From a virus, in IMG/VR virus record IMGVR_UViG_3300030389_000924, positions 1 to 37,279 of that record: a DNA stretch of 37,279 bases. The stretch is one strand, 5' to 3'. The notes beneath the pieces are model-generated. The model was given only the letters and a program-made list of their open reading frames with translations. It was not told the origin of the DNA and ran no database searches. Below, in pieces: positions 7,818-14,782 of this stretch (position 1 is the stretch's first letter; the number at the start of each line of letters is the position of its first letter). Both the position numbers and the translations under genes were made by a program.

Positions 7818-7963
7818 TGGGAATGTACGCTTTTAGGCGTATGAGGGAACAGAACGAAGCTGCTCAAAAGGCGGCTTCAGTTTCCACATATAAGCCAAAA
7901 CCAAAAACAAAACCCAAGAAGGTTAAATTAAATGGCGATCACAATAGTAGCGACAGTCGGTAG
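7817..7963 (+). CDS. Small basic protein (48 aa)
   Basis: A 48-residue frame beginning MGMYAFRRMREQNEAAQKAA, followed by a Lys/Pro stretch (YKPKPKTKPKKVK) and a polar tail. It starts on the TAATG overlap with the decoration-like gene and overlaps the following connector gene by 32 bases in a different frame. Short MYAFRR-type phage proteins are familiar to me from this location, function unknown. It could bind DNA or the capsid interior; nothing more can be read. Confidence 0.55.
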   Translation: MGMYAFRRMREQNEAAQKAASVSTYKPKPKTKPKKVKLNGDHNSSDSR

Positions 7964-8492
7964 TGCGACTGCTAATAGCTATGCAACATTAGCTGAAGCA
8001 AATTCATTTGTTGAAGGTCTTACTCAGTCTGATGATGTTGTAGCGTGGGGAACTAGCACTGATGACGAAAAGAATCGTGCTCTATTTTCCAGCACTAGAA
8101 GAATTGATCGTGAAAAATTTTTAGGTGCAAAGGTATCTGATACACAGGCAAGGCAGTGGCCACGAAGCGGTGTTCGTGTTCCTGACCAATATACAAACCT
8201 TTACGGTCTATCCTTCCCTAATAGGATTATGGCTGATTACTATACAGACACAGAAATACCACAAGAAGTAAAAGACGCACAAATCGAACTTGCTGTTTAT
8301 CTCAACAATAATAAAGACGGTATCGGTTTGAGTGGTTTGGAGGATTTTGCAGCTATGAGTATTGGAAATATAAACGTGACTCCTAATTTTTATGGTAGAA
8401 CTGGTATTGATCGCATCCCACCAATTATTGACCAGTATTTAAAAGGTCTTAGAATAGGGGGAAGTGCTAATCTAACAATTAAGAGGTCTTAA
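7932..8492 (+). CDS. Head-tail connector protein (DnaT-like structural family)
   Basis: A 186-residue protein with N-terminal SATANSYATLAEANSFVEGL, then RALFSSTRRIDREKFLGAKV and ARQWPRSGVRVPDQY, and a C-terminal PPIIDQYLKGLRIGG. This is the family commonly labelled DnaT-like ssDNA-binding protein in phages, which in this position serves as the first head-completion adaptor docking on the portal. The helical core and WPR block are typical. It lies between decoration-like and head-closure genes, supporting a connector rather than a replication role. Family name is from memory. Confidence 0.7.
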   Translation: MAITIVATVGSATANSYATLAEANSFVEGLTQSDDVVAWGTSTDDEKNRALFSSTRRIDREKFLGAKVSDTQARQWPRSGVRVPDQYTNLYGLSFPNRIMADYYTDTEIPQEVKDAQIELAVYLNNNKDGIGLSGLEDFAAMSIGNINVTPNFYGRTGIDRIPPIIDQYLKGLRIGGSANLTIKRS

Positions 8493-8495
8493 CTA

Positions 8496-8729
8496 ATGGC
8501 ATACGAATACCCAGCAGCAATTATCATTACTGATACAAATGCCCATACTGGCAGATTTGGAAAGGTTCATTGCCTGACAGATGCAAGTGCTACTTTTGTT
8601 GCAGAAAACATTACAGAAAATGGATCTTCAACTATAAACGGCATCACTATGAAGGCTTCATCTGAAGTTTGTGGTGTTATCACAAGTATTACTTTGGCTA
8701 GTGGTCAGGTTATAGCTTATTACTTATGA
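8496..8729 (+). CDS. Small structural-like protein (77 aa)
   Basis: A 77-residue beta-rich protein: AIIITDTNAHTGRFGKVHCL, ENITENGSSTINGITMKASS and a C-terminal GVITSITLASGQVIAYYL. The final block, SITLASGxVIAY, is a recurrent ending of small virion-associated proteins in marine podo- and siphoviruses. It lies within the connector gene run and ends with an ATGA overlap into the head-closure gene. Possibly a trimeric spike or decoration element; function unproven. Confidence 0.6.
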   Translation: MAYEYPAAIIITDTNAHTGRFGKVHCLTDASATFVAENITENGSSTINGITMKASSEVCGVITSITLASGQVIAYYL

Positions 8730-9079
8730 GTATTGCATCAGCACTTAAAAACGCAGCTTCAGCAGCGGTGAGAGCAGTAGGAGGCACTATTACGATAGTT
8801 AGGTTGACTGAAGGCACTTATGATGAAGAAACTGGTGTTTTTTATAACAATGAAACAAAATTCACAGTAAAAGGTGTTTTGAGTAATGTTGTTAGAAGGC
8901 AAACAAATGATTTAGTTGAATCGCAAGATAAAATTCTTACTATTTCTGCTGGTGATATTACGTTTGTACCTACAACAAAAGATAAAATTATTATTAGTGA
9001 TATAAATTATAAAATAATACAAGTCAACACAAATGAGCAGGGAAATATACCAATAAGTTTTGAATTAATTTTGAGGTAA
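8726..9079 (+). CDS. Putative head-closure (stopper) protein
   Basis: A 117-residue protein in the second connector position. After a short amphipathic N-terminus it alternates beta strands (GGTITIVRLTEGTYDEETGV, KILTISAGDITFVPTTKDKI, INYKIIQVNTNEQGNIPISF), the beta-barrel layout of stopper proteins related to lambda FII, SPP1 gp16 and HK97 gp9. Length is right for that group. It follows the adaptor-like gene and precedes a gp10-like gene. Assignment is by fold pattern and order, not by a diagnostic motif. Confidence 0.65.
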   Translation: MSIASALKNAASAAVRAVGGTITIVRLTEGTYDEETGVFYNNETKFTVKGVLSNVVRRQTNDLVESQDKILTISAGDITFVPTTKDKIIISDINYKIIQVNTNEQGNIPISFELILR

Positions 9080-9081
9080 AC

Positions 9082-9423
9082 ATGGCACGACAGATCAGAG
9101 TAGATCAAATTGATGATTTCTTCGAAGATCTTGTTGTTGATCTTGTTGAAGCTACTACCCTTGAATGGACAAAAAGAGTAAAAAAAGAAACTCCTGTCGA
9201 TACAGGCAGATTAAGAAATGGATGGCAAACCTCAATAAAAAAATTTGAAGGCAGTGTTACTAATAATATTGAATACGCAGAACCTGTTTGCTTTGGAGTA
9301 AACCTACCTCCGTCATGGGGTGGTCAATATAGAACAAGACAAGGAACTGTTGCTGGGTTTCCAGAACTTATAGGTAAGGAACTTGAACTATATGTCATGC
9401 AACAAATCAGGAGGGCTATTTGA
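9082..9423 (+). CDS. HK97 gp10-like neck / tail-completion protein
   Basis: A 113-residue protein carrying the classic HK97-gp10 signature: TPVDTGRLRNGWQTSIKKFE, then VTNNIEYAEPVCFG, and a C-terminal helix (KELELYVMQQIRRAI). Proteins of this family occupy the neck or tail-completion position between head closure and tail terminator, as here. The stop overlaps the next start, and the AGGAGGG inside its last codons serves as the ribosome-binding site for that gene. Confidence 0.75.
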   Translation: MARQIRVDQIDDFFEDLVVDLVEATTLEWTKRVKKETPVDTGRLRNGWQTSIKKFEGSVTNNIEYAEPVCFGVNLPPSWGGQYRTRQGTVAGFPELIGKELELYVMQQIRRAI

Positions 9424-9860
9424 TGGCAGCTACAAACTTAAATACAGTCAGGGCGACTATTGAACAGCGTTTAAATGAAGAGTTTAGAACTAATGAAGTA
9501 ATACCTTTAGTATTTAATAATGTACCCTTTGATGCCGCAAATGTTGACCAATACATACAATGCATCACTAGCTTTGGATCAAGTCAATACCTTACACAGC
9601 AAGCACCAAATTCTGCTACTACTGCAACAAACCTTGTTGTGGGTCTTACTACTTTTAATATATATACGGCTCAAGGATTAGGAGCAGGGGCAAATTTTGC
9701 TATTGGTAAAAGATTAAGAGATTTATACAATAGGATTTCTGTGTCAGATGTAAGGTTTGATCCACCTGTAGGCCCAGAAGTATTACAGGCGACACCAGAA
9801 GGCAAGTTTCAGACACAGGTTAGAATAACATTTGAATTATATGAAGCACTTACACCATGA
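9423..9860 (+). CDS. Tail terminator protein (DUF4128-like)
   Basis: A 145-residue protein expected to form the hexameric ring ending tail-tube growth and joining it to the neck. Start is taken at ATG 9423, with AGGAGGG about eight bases upstream; a TTG directly before it is less likely. Motifs: LNTVRATIEQRLNEEFRTNE, the PLVFNNVPFDAANVDQYIQC block, FNIYTAQGLGAGANFAIGKR and the final strand FQTQVRITFELYEAL. This is the organisation I associate with DUF4128 terminators. It precedes the tail-tube gene, the usual order. Confidence 0.75.
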   Translation: MAATNLNTVRATIEQRLNEEFRTNEVIPLVFNNVPFDAANVDQYIQCITSFGSSQYLTQQAPNSATTATNLVVGLTTFNIYTAQGLGAGANFAIGKRLRDLYNRISVSDVRFDPPVGPEVLQATPEGKFQTQVRITFELYEALTP

Positions 9861-9994
9861 TTGAAATTACAGAAGAAATGCTTGACGCTATTGAAGCTGT
9901 GAAAGGTAGAAGAGATCCAAAGTATTGGGATCCACAATGCAGACGATATATGGAGAAAAATAAGAAAGCTGTAAAAAAACCAAAAAAAGGTTAA
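9857..9994 (+). CDS. Small hypothetical protein (45 aa)
   Basis: A 45-residue frame beginning MIEITEEMLDAIEAVKGRRD, with PKYWDPQCRRYMEKNKK and a Lys-rich end. It overlaps the tail terminator by an ATGA junction. Its final codons run into the TAATATAATTATAAAT element that precedes the tail-tube gene. I do not recognise it. Overlap and clean start support a real gene, perhaps a translational bridge between neck and tail genes. Confidence 0.55.
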   Translation: MIEITEEMLDAIEAVKGRRDPKYWDPQCRRYMEKNKKAVKKPKKG

Positions 9995-10023
9995 TATAAT
10001 TATAAATCTTTCTTTTTATTGTT

Positions 10024-10443
10024 ATGGCTGCTGTAAAAGGTGATGTCGGGCAAGTCAAATTTGATGATGGCGGCTCCTCAGTAAATCCTGTATTAGGCAC
10101 TAGATCATGGTCTATGTCTATCACCAAAGATACCCAAGAAACAACTGTTCAAGGTGACACTTTCAAATCATTTATAGGTGGACTAATTGAAGGTGAAGGC
10201 ACTGCTGAATTAGTTTATGACAATGCTGCATCTGGCGAAACTGCGACTTTTGTTGATGCTTGTTTAACAACAGGTGACGCTGCTACTGCTTCTTTTGAAC
10301 TTTTCCCTGATAGTGCTAGTGGATCTGCAAAAATCAGCTTTAGTGGCCTTGTAACAAACTTTGAGCAAAGCTCATCATTAGGTGATGTAAACACAATTAC
10401 AGTCACATTTAAGCCATCTGGCACAATTACATCCGCAATCTAA
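10024..10443 (+). CDS. Major tail tube protein
   Basis: A 139-residue beta-rich protein in the tail-tube position between terminator and assembly chaperones. Diagnostic stretches are SWSMSITKDTQETTVQGDTF, the IGGLIEGEGTAELVYD strand typical of the tube fold, and the closing SSSLGDVNTITVTFKPSGTI. It would polymerise as hexameric rings around the tape measure. There is no extra Ig-like domain. Translation begins without a Shine-Dalgarno after a TTTTTATTGTT leader that follows TAATATAATTATAAA, a possible promoter -10 region for this abundant product. Confidence 0.85.
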   Translation: MAAVKGDVGQVKFDDGGSSVNPVLGTRSWSMSITKDTQETTVQGDTFKSFIGGLIEGEGTAELVYDNAASGETATFVDACLTTGDAATASFELFPDSASGSAKISFSGLVTNFEQSSSLGDVNTITVTFKPSGTITSAI

Positions 10444-10467
10444 AAGTAAAATTCTTCGCATTTATTT

Positions 10468-10824
10468 ATGGCAACTGAAAGAACCGCAGACATAATTCTT
10501 GGTGCGTTCCAAGACGAAATGGTCACAAGACGTAAGTTTGATTTAAAAAACTCTCAAGGTAAATTAATTACTTCTATCTATTTTAAACCTATAACAAGAT
10601 ATGCAAGAGTTAAAGCACAACAATTAGCTGGCCCTAATGCTGATGCTTTAGTTGTATCAACACAGCTTTTGTGTCAAATGGCAGAAAAAGAAGACGGAAC
10701 TCCAGCTTTTGATATGTCTGATGCACCGATACTGCAAAGACAACTTCCAGAAAAAGTATTAAATGATTTAGAGCTTTTCTTAAACGACATCAAGCTTGAT
10801 ATTGATACAGCAAAAAAAGAATAA
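10468..10824 (+). CDS. Tail assembly chaperone, short form (lambda gpG-like)
   Basis: A 118-residue protein lying between tube and tape measure, the invariant location of gpG-type chaperones. It begins ATERTADIILGAFQDEMVTR, contains a tube-like strand region (QGKLITSIYFKPITRYARVK) and ends DIKLDIDTAKKE. The last lysine codons sit in a seven-A slippery run (10812-10818), so some ribosomes would shift and make the longer form described separately. It would keep the tape measure soluble and recruit tube subunits. The start lacks a Shine-Dalgarno and follows CATTTATTT. Confidence 0.85.
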   Translation: MATERTADIILGAFQDEMVTRRKFDLKNSQGKLITSIYFKPITRYARVKAQQLAGPNADALVVSTQLLCQMAEKEDGTPAFDMSDAPILQRQLPEKVLNDLELFLNDIKLDIDTAKKE

Positions 10825-11000
10825 AAGGGGATAGCTGGTTTAGATTTGAGTTTTTCCTAGCAACAGAACTTGGTAAGACAGTACAAGAACTCAGAATGAA
10901 TATGACTGAGGCAGAGCTTATTTATTGGGCTGGATACTATGAAGTAAAAACAGAAGAAGAAAAAAGAGCATTGCAACGACAAAAACGCAATTCAAGGTAA
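10468..11000 (+). CDS. Tail assembly chaperone, -1 frameshift fusion (lambda gpGT-like)
   Basis: A -1 shift at A AAA AAA (10812-10818) lets ribosomes bypass the TAA at 10822 and read on to the TAA at 10998, giving about 177 residues. The added domain reads GDSWFRFEFFLATELGKTVQ, ELRMNMTEAELIYWAGYY, which is the characteristic T domain of lambda-type GT fusions (aromatic start, TELGKTVxEL, WAGYYE). The T part has no start of its own in a sensible position. In lambda the T extension is needed to bring tube subunits to the tape measure. The frameshift is inferred from sequence but is a well-established property of this gene pair. Confidence 0.85.
10812..10818 (+). promoter_or_regulatory. Programmed -1 ribosomal frameshift site, tail chaperone
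   Basis: Seven consecutive A residues arranged as A AAA AAA in the frame of the upstream gene, followed by GAA TAA. Both lysyl-tRNAs can re-pair one base back. The shifted frame continues without a stop for 60 codons into the T domain. Confidence 0.8.
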
Positions 11001-11025
11001 TATAGAGTAAAGGTTTTTTTTATTT

Positions 11026-12954
11026 GTGGCAGAAGCAGTTGTTAGATTAAGAGTTGATGCCAGCGGTGCGACTAAGGCTTTAAATGGTGTCCAACAAAAA
11101 ACTAACGCATTACAGAAATCATTTGGTGGGCTTAGAACTGCAATAGCTGGTCTTGGTATAACAGTAGTTGCTAGGCAAGCGGTAAACGCATCAGCTACTT
11201 TTGATAAATTAAAAATACGATTAGGATTGCTTACAAAAGAAAGCGGATCGTTTGCAAAATCTCTACAGATTGCCAAAGATGCCCAGAAAGCTTTTGGTTT
11301 GAGTACGATTGAAGCTTTAGAAGGCGTTACAGATATTACAGCAAGACTAGCTCCATTAAAAGTTGGCGTTGATGACATTAGAACTGTATTCTTTGGATTT
11401 AATACAGCCGCAAAACTGGCTGGTGCTTCAGCTATAGAATCATCAAACGCATTTAGGCAACTAGCACAGGCTCTTGGCTCAGGAAGGCTGGCTGGTGATG
11501 AATTTAGAAGTATCTCGGAACAAGTACCAACTGTTCTTGCTCCTATTGCTGCTGAACTTGGAGTAACTATAGGAGAGCTTAAAAAATTAGCTGCTGAAGG
11601 TGAATTGACAAGTGATGTTGTTTTAAGGGCTTTGAGCAGAGTAGGAAAAGAGGGCAGCGGGTTCTTGGAAGAATTATTAAAAAATGATCCAACACAAATA
11701 TTTAAAAACTTTCAAAATGCTACACAGGATCTGTCGATTGCTCTTGGTTCTGAACTTAGACCAGCAGTTGAAGGTGTTACAAAATTATTGACTGATTTAA
11801 TAAATGGAATTCTAGAATTTGTTGAAACAGATGCTGGACAAGCTGCAATTCTAATAACAAAAATTGCTGTAGCTGTTAAATTATTAGGCGTTGCTATACC
11901 TATTGCAACAGCCGCATTTAAAGGTCTTTTGATTTCTGTTAATGCAGTTGGTGTTCAAAGTCTTATCACCTCTGGAGGTCTTACTGCATTACAAGCGTCT
12001 GCACTGTTGGCCGCTGGTGGTATAGGAAAGACAACTCTTGCTCTTGGAGCATTAAAAATAGCTATGGCAACAACTGGAATAGGTTTGCTTGTTGTTGGTG
12101 TTGGAGCTTTGGCAACTGCATTCATGAAAGCTAGAAGAAAAGCAAAAGAGTTTCAAGACTTAATAAATGAAGGACAAGCAGAAGATGTAAAAGAAGCTTT
12201 TAGGGAAAATGCAAAACTTATAGGTGAGTTAGAAACAAAACTAGAAAAAGCAAGAGGAAATGCAAAAAGAGGTATTCAAAGACAAATTGAAGAGGCAGAA
12301 GCACAAGGTAGAATGTTAGAGGGAAGATTACAAACTCTTGAGTCTGAAAGAAAAATAACTGAAGTTAAGAAAGAACAAAATGTAGAAAATAAAAATGCAG
12401 AAGTATCCTTAAAAAATCAACAAACAGAAACAGAAAAACTAAAAGAAAAAATGACTGCTGTAGGTGAAGAGATCGAAAGCAGTATTAAAAATAATTTAAG
12501 AGATGCTATAACTGGAGCAAAATCATTTGGTGAAGCAATGGCAGGGGTTCTTAATAAGATAAGAGATAAAATTATAGATGCTCAGTTAGATAAGTTATTA
12601 GGTAATTTTGGTGAAAACTTTGGTAAGGGTAAAAGCGGTGGTAAAGGTTTTGGAGGATTTCTTGGTGGCATTCTTGGAGGACTATTTGCAAATGGTGGTC
12701 AACCACCTGTTAATAAAATTTCAGTCGTAGGCGAGAGAGGCCCTGAACTTTTTGTTCCTCGTTCTGCTGGTACTGTTATTCCTAATAGTGATATTGGTGG
12801 TTCTTCTATTACAAATAATATTAGTATTAGTGTAGATGCCTCTGGTTCATCTGTACAAAGTGATGGTGATGGTCAGCAGTTTGGTGAAGCTCTTGCAACT
12901 GCAATACAGTTAGAAATTGTAAAACAAAAACGAAGTGGAGGTTTACTTACATAA
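11026..12954 (+). CDS. Tail tape measure protein
   Basis: A 642-residue protein that sets tail length and is ejected with the DNA. It starts at GTG 11026 after TTTTTTTTATTT. The N-terminal 60-250 region has the standard tape-measure domain (RLGLLTKESGSFAKSLQIAK, SSNAFRQLAQALGSGRLAGD, EFRSISEQVPTVLAPIAAEL). Hydrophobic helices occupy about residues 275-370 (ILITKIAVAVKLLGVAIPIA, GIGLLVVGVGALATAF). A coiled coil follows, and the end is the usual NGGQPPVNKISVVGERGPEL FVPRSAG motif. At roughly 1.5 angstroms per residue the tail would be near 95 nm; that is an estimate. No peptidase insert is seen. Confidence 0.92.
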   Translation: MAEAVVRLRVDASGATKALNGVQQKTNALQKSFGGLRTAIAGLGITVVARQAVNASATFDKLKIRLGLLTKESGSFAKSLQIAKDAQKAFGLSTIEALEGVTDITARLAPLKVGVDDIRTVFFGFNTAAKLAGASAIESSNAFRQLAQALGSGRLAGDEFRSISEQVPTVLAPIAAELGVTIGELKKLAAEGELTSDVVLRALSRVGKEGSGFLEELLKNDPTQIFKNFQNATQDLSIALGSELRPAVEGVTKLLTDLINGILEFVETDAGQAAILITKIAVAVKLLGVAIPIATAAFKGLLISVNAVGVQSLITSGGLTALQASALLAAGGIGKTTLALGALKIAMATTGIGLLVVGVGALATAFMKARRKAKEFQDLINEGQAEDVKEAFRENAKLIGELETKLEKARGNAKRGIQRQIEEAEAQGRMLEGRLQTLESERKITEVKKEQNVENKNAEVSLKNQQTETEKLKEKMTAVGEEIESSIKNNLRDAITGAKSFGEAMAGVLNKIRDKIIDAQLDKLLGNFGENFGKGKSGGKGFGGFLGGILGGLFANGGQPPVNKISVVGERGPELFVPRSAGTVIPNSDIGGSSITNNISISVDASGSSVQSDGDGQQFGEALATAIQLEIVKQKRSGGLLT

Positions 12955-13322
12955 TGGCTACATTTAATGATACGACACTTGGCACTACAACAGGTGCAAC
13001 TACCCCTGCTTATAGTTCTGTTGAAACAGCATCACCGAAAAATATTACAGTTCAGTTTGGGGATGGATATAAGTCTCGTAATGCTTTTGGATTAAATCAA
13101 AACCCAAAATCTTACAGCTTGACTTTTAATGTTTCTCTTGCAGATGGTGATAAAATTTTAGATTTTTTAGATGCCAGAGCTAAAGATAGTGCTAGTTTTA
13201 CTTTTACTCCCCCTCATACAAGCACAGCAAAACAATTTATCTGTGAAAATTACCCTAGAACAAACACTTATTTGAATAGAGTTACAATACAAGCAACATT
13301 TGAGGAGGTATTTCAGCCATGA
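12954..13322 (+). CDS. Minor tail protein M (lambda gpM-like)
   Basis: A 122-residue tail-tip protein starting on the TAATG overlap with the tape measure. The block KNITVQFGDGYKSRNAFGLN and the following SYSLTFNVSLADGDKILDFL are diagnostic for the lambda gpM family. A C-terminal IQATFEEVFQP closes the fold. gpM joins the tail tip to the first tube ring. It is the first of five genes in lambda order M-L-K-I-J, which makes the assignment strong. Confidence 0.85.
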   Translation: MATFNDTTLGTTTGATTPAYSSVETASPKNITVQFGDGYKSRNAFGLNQNPKSYSLTFNVSLADGDKILDFLDARAKDSASFTFTPPHTSTAKQFICENYPRTNTYLNRVTIQATFEEVFQP

Positions 13323-13909
13323 CGATACCAGTTGAACAGCTACAAAAATTAGATAATATAACAATTATTGAATTATTTGAACTACAGCTTTTCGATCCCA
13401 TACATTTTGCAACTGGAGATACTTCAGTGACTACTTTGTATAGATTTCATAATGGTACAAACGAAATCAATTCAGATATAATTTTTAACAGTAACTCTTA
13501 TACAGCTATTGCATGTCAGGCTGAAGGTTTTGAAAGTGGCGATAATACAACAATGGCTAGACCTACTATAACTTTTGCAAATACGGTTGGTAATTTTTCC
13601 ACGATATTAGAGATTGTAAATGCTCAAACTCCTTTTAATGATTTACAAAAAGCACAAATTAAAAGAATTAGAACATTGGCACAGTTTTTAGATCACGCAA
13701 ATTTTACAGGTGATAATCCTTATGGAACACCTGATCCCACAAAGAAATTAAGCGATGATACTTATGAAATAAATAAAAAAATTATTGAAAACAATCAAGT
13801 ATGTAGTTTTGAACTTGTTAATACTATTGATTCTGAAGATTTAACTTTGCCAAGAAATCAAATTACAAAAGATAGATTCCCTGCTGCTGGTAGTTTTGTA
13901 TTTGTATGA
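13319..13909 (+). CDS. Minor tail protein L (lambda gpL-like)
   Basis: A 196-residue tail-tip protein overlapping gpM by four bases. N-terminal IIELFELQLFDPIHFATGDT and NSYTAIACQAEGFESGDNTT, then ARPTITFANTVGNFSTIL, match lambda gpL-type proteins. The C-terminal part is LTLPRNQITKDRFPAAGSFV. Lambda gpL carries a C-terminal iron-sulphur cluster with four cysteines; here I see only C67 and C162, so that cluster is probably absent, shortening the protein relative to lambda. Confidence 0.82.
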   Translation: MTIPVEQLQKLDNITIIELFELQLFDPIHFATGDTSVTTLYRFHNGTNEINSDIIFNSNSYTAIACQAEGFESGDNTTMARPTITFANTVGNFSTILEIVNAQTPFNDLQKAQIKRIRTLAQFLDHANFTGDNPYGTPDPTKKLSDDTYEINKKIIENNQVCSFELVNTIDSEDLTLPRNQITKDRFPAAGSFVFV

Positions 13910-14241
13910 ACTGGAAAAAAGAAGCAAAAAAATATTTTATTGAATGTTCACCTAGTGAAGGTTGTGGTTTGTTAGTAGAAAGAGGTGGCAATGAATTTTT
14001 CTTTCCTTGTAAAAACATCGCTTCTCATATACAAGATGATATAACTTTTGCGATTGATCCTTTAGATTTTGCTGCTTGTGAAGATAGTGGTGCAGATATA
14101 TTAGCGGTTCTTCATTCTCATGTAGAAGGCAGTGCAGAGCCTTCTAAAGCTGATATAAGTAACTGTAAGCTCTATATGATGGATTGGTACATTTACTCGA
14201 TTCAAGATGATGACTGGCACTTTGAGGAGACAAAATTATGA
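13906..14241 (+). CDS. Stand-alone JAMM metallopeptidase, tail-tip (lambda gpK N-domain only)
   Basis: A 111-residue protein consisting of a JAB/JAMM domain. All zinc-site residues are visible: E18 in SEGCGLL, and H70-x-H72-x7-S80-x2-D83 in LHSHVEGSAEPSKAD. Lambda gpK fuses this domain to an NlpC/P60 cell-wall peptidase; the NlpC/P60 half is missing here, and no such domain is found elsewhere in the window. The gene overlaps gpL before it and gpI after it by four bases each. The likely role is proteolysis during tail-tip assembly, with the neighbouring ubiquitin-like gpI as candidate partner (inference). Confidence 0.88.
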   Translation: MNWKKEAKKYFIECSPSEGCGLLVERGGNEFFFPCKNIASHIQDDITFAIDPLDFAACEDSGADILAVLHSHVEGSAEPSKADISNCKLYMMDWYIYSIQDDDWHFEETKL

Positions 14242-14780
14242 TCAGAAAAATTAAATTATATGGGCCTTTAAAAAAATTATGTGGTGTAAAAGAGTTTGAA
14301 GCTGATTGTTCAAACGTAGATCAAGTATTCAGTTTTATTAAAGTAAACTATCCAGATTGCCAACAGCATTTATTAGAAGCTTGTTATAGCATTGTAATGA
14401 ATGATGTAGACATAACATTTGCAAATTTAATAATAGAGGGTGAAGGTGATATTAAAGTAATTCCTTTAATTTCTGGAAATATATTTGGTATAGGCGCATT
14501 TATTAAAATTGTTGGTGGCTTTGTTACAAGTTCTTTTTTTACAAGTACTTTAACTATGTTAGCTGTTAATGCTGGTTTAAGTTTTTTAACTGATTTACTA
14601 ACTCCTTCTCTAGAGGAACCTTCAGCAGACCCACAAGTAACTTCTTTTCTTAGTAATCAAACCGCAAATACTACGAAATCTGGTGTTCCAGCTCCCTTAA
14701 TATTTGGAGAATGTTTAGTCGGATCTGTGGTTATTAGTGCTGGTTCTGATACATTAAAGGTTGATGATAGTTCGACATAA
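14238..14780 (+). CDS. Tail assembly protein I (lambda gpI-like, ubiquitin-like N-domain)
   Basis: A 180-residue protein. Residues 1-80 look like a beta-grasp domain (IRKIKLYGPLKKLCGVKEFE, SIVMNDVDITFANLIIEGEG, DIKVIPLISGN), as in lambda gpI. A Gly-rich hydrophobic stretch follows (about residues 82-120: IFGIGAFIKIVGGFVTSSFF), then a polar region ending SGVPAPLIFGECLVGSVVIS. It lies between the JAMM gene and gpJ, as in lambda. The hydrophobic part may insert in tail or membrane during tip assembly. The combination of JAMM peptidase and ubiquitin-like substrate is known for this tail family. Confidence 0.82.
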   Translation: MIRKIKLYGPLKKLCGVKEFEADCSNVDQVFSFIKVNYPDCQQHLLEACYSIVMNDVDITFANLIIEGEGDIKVIPLISGNIFGIGAFIKIVGGFVTSSFFTSTLTMLAVNAGLSFLTDLLTPSLEEPSADPQVTSFLSNQTANTTKSGVPAPLIFGECLVGSVVISAGSDTLKVDDSST

Positions 14781-14782
14781 AA

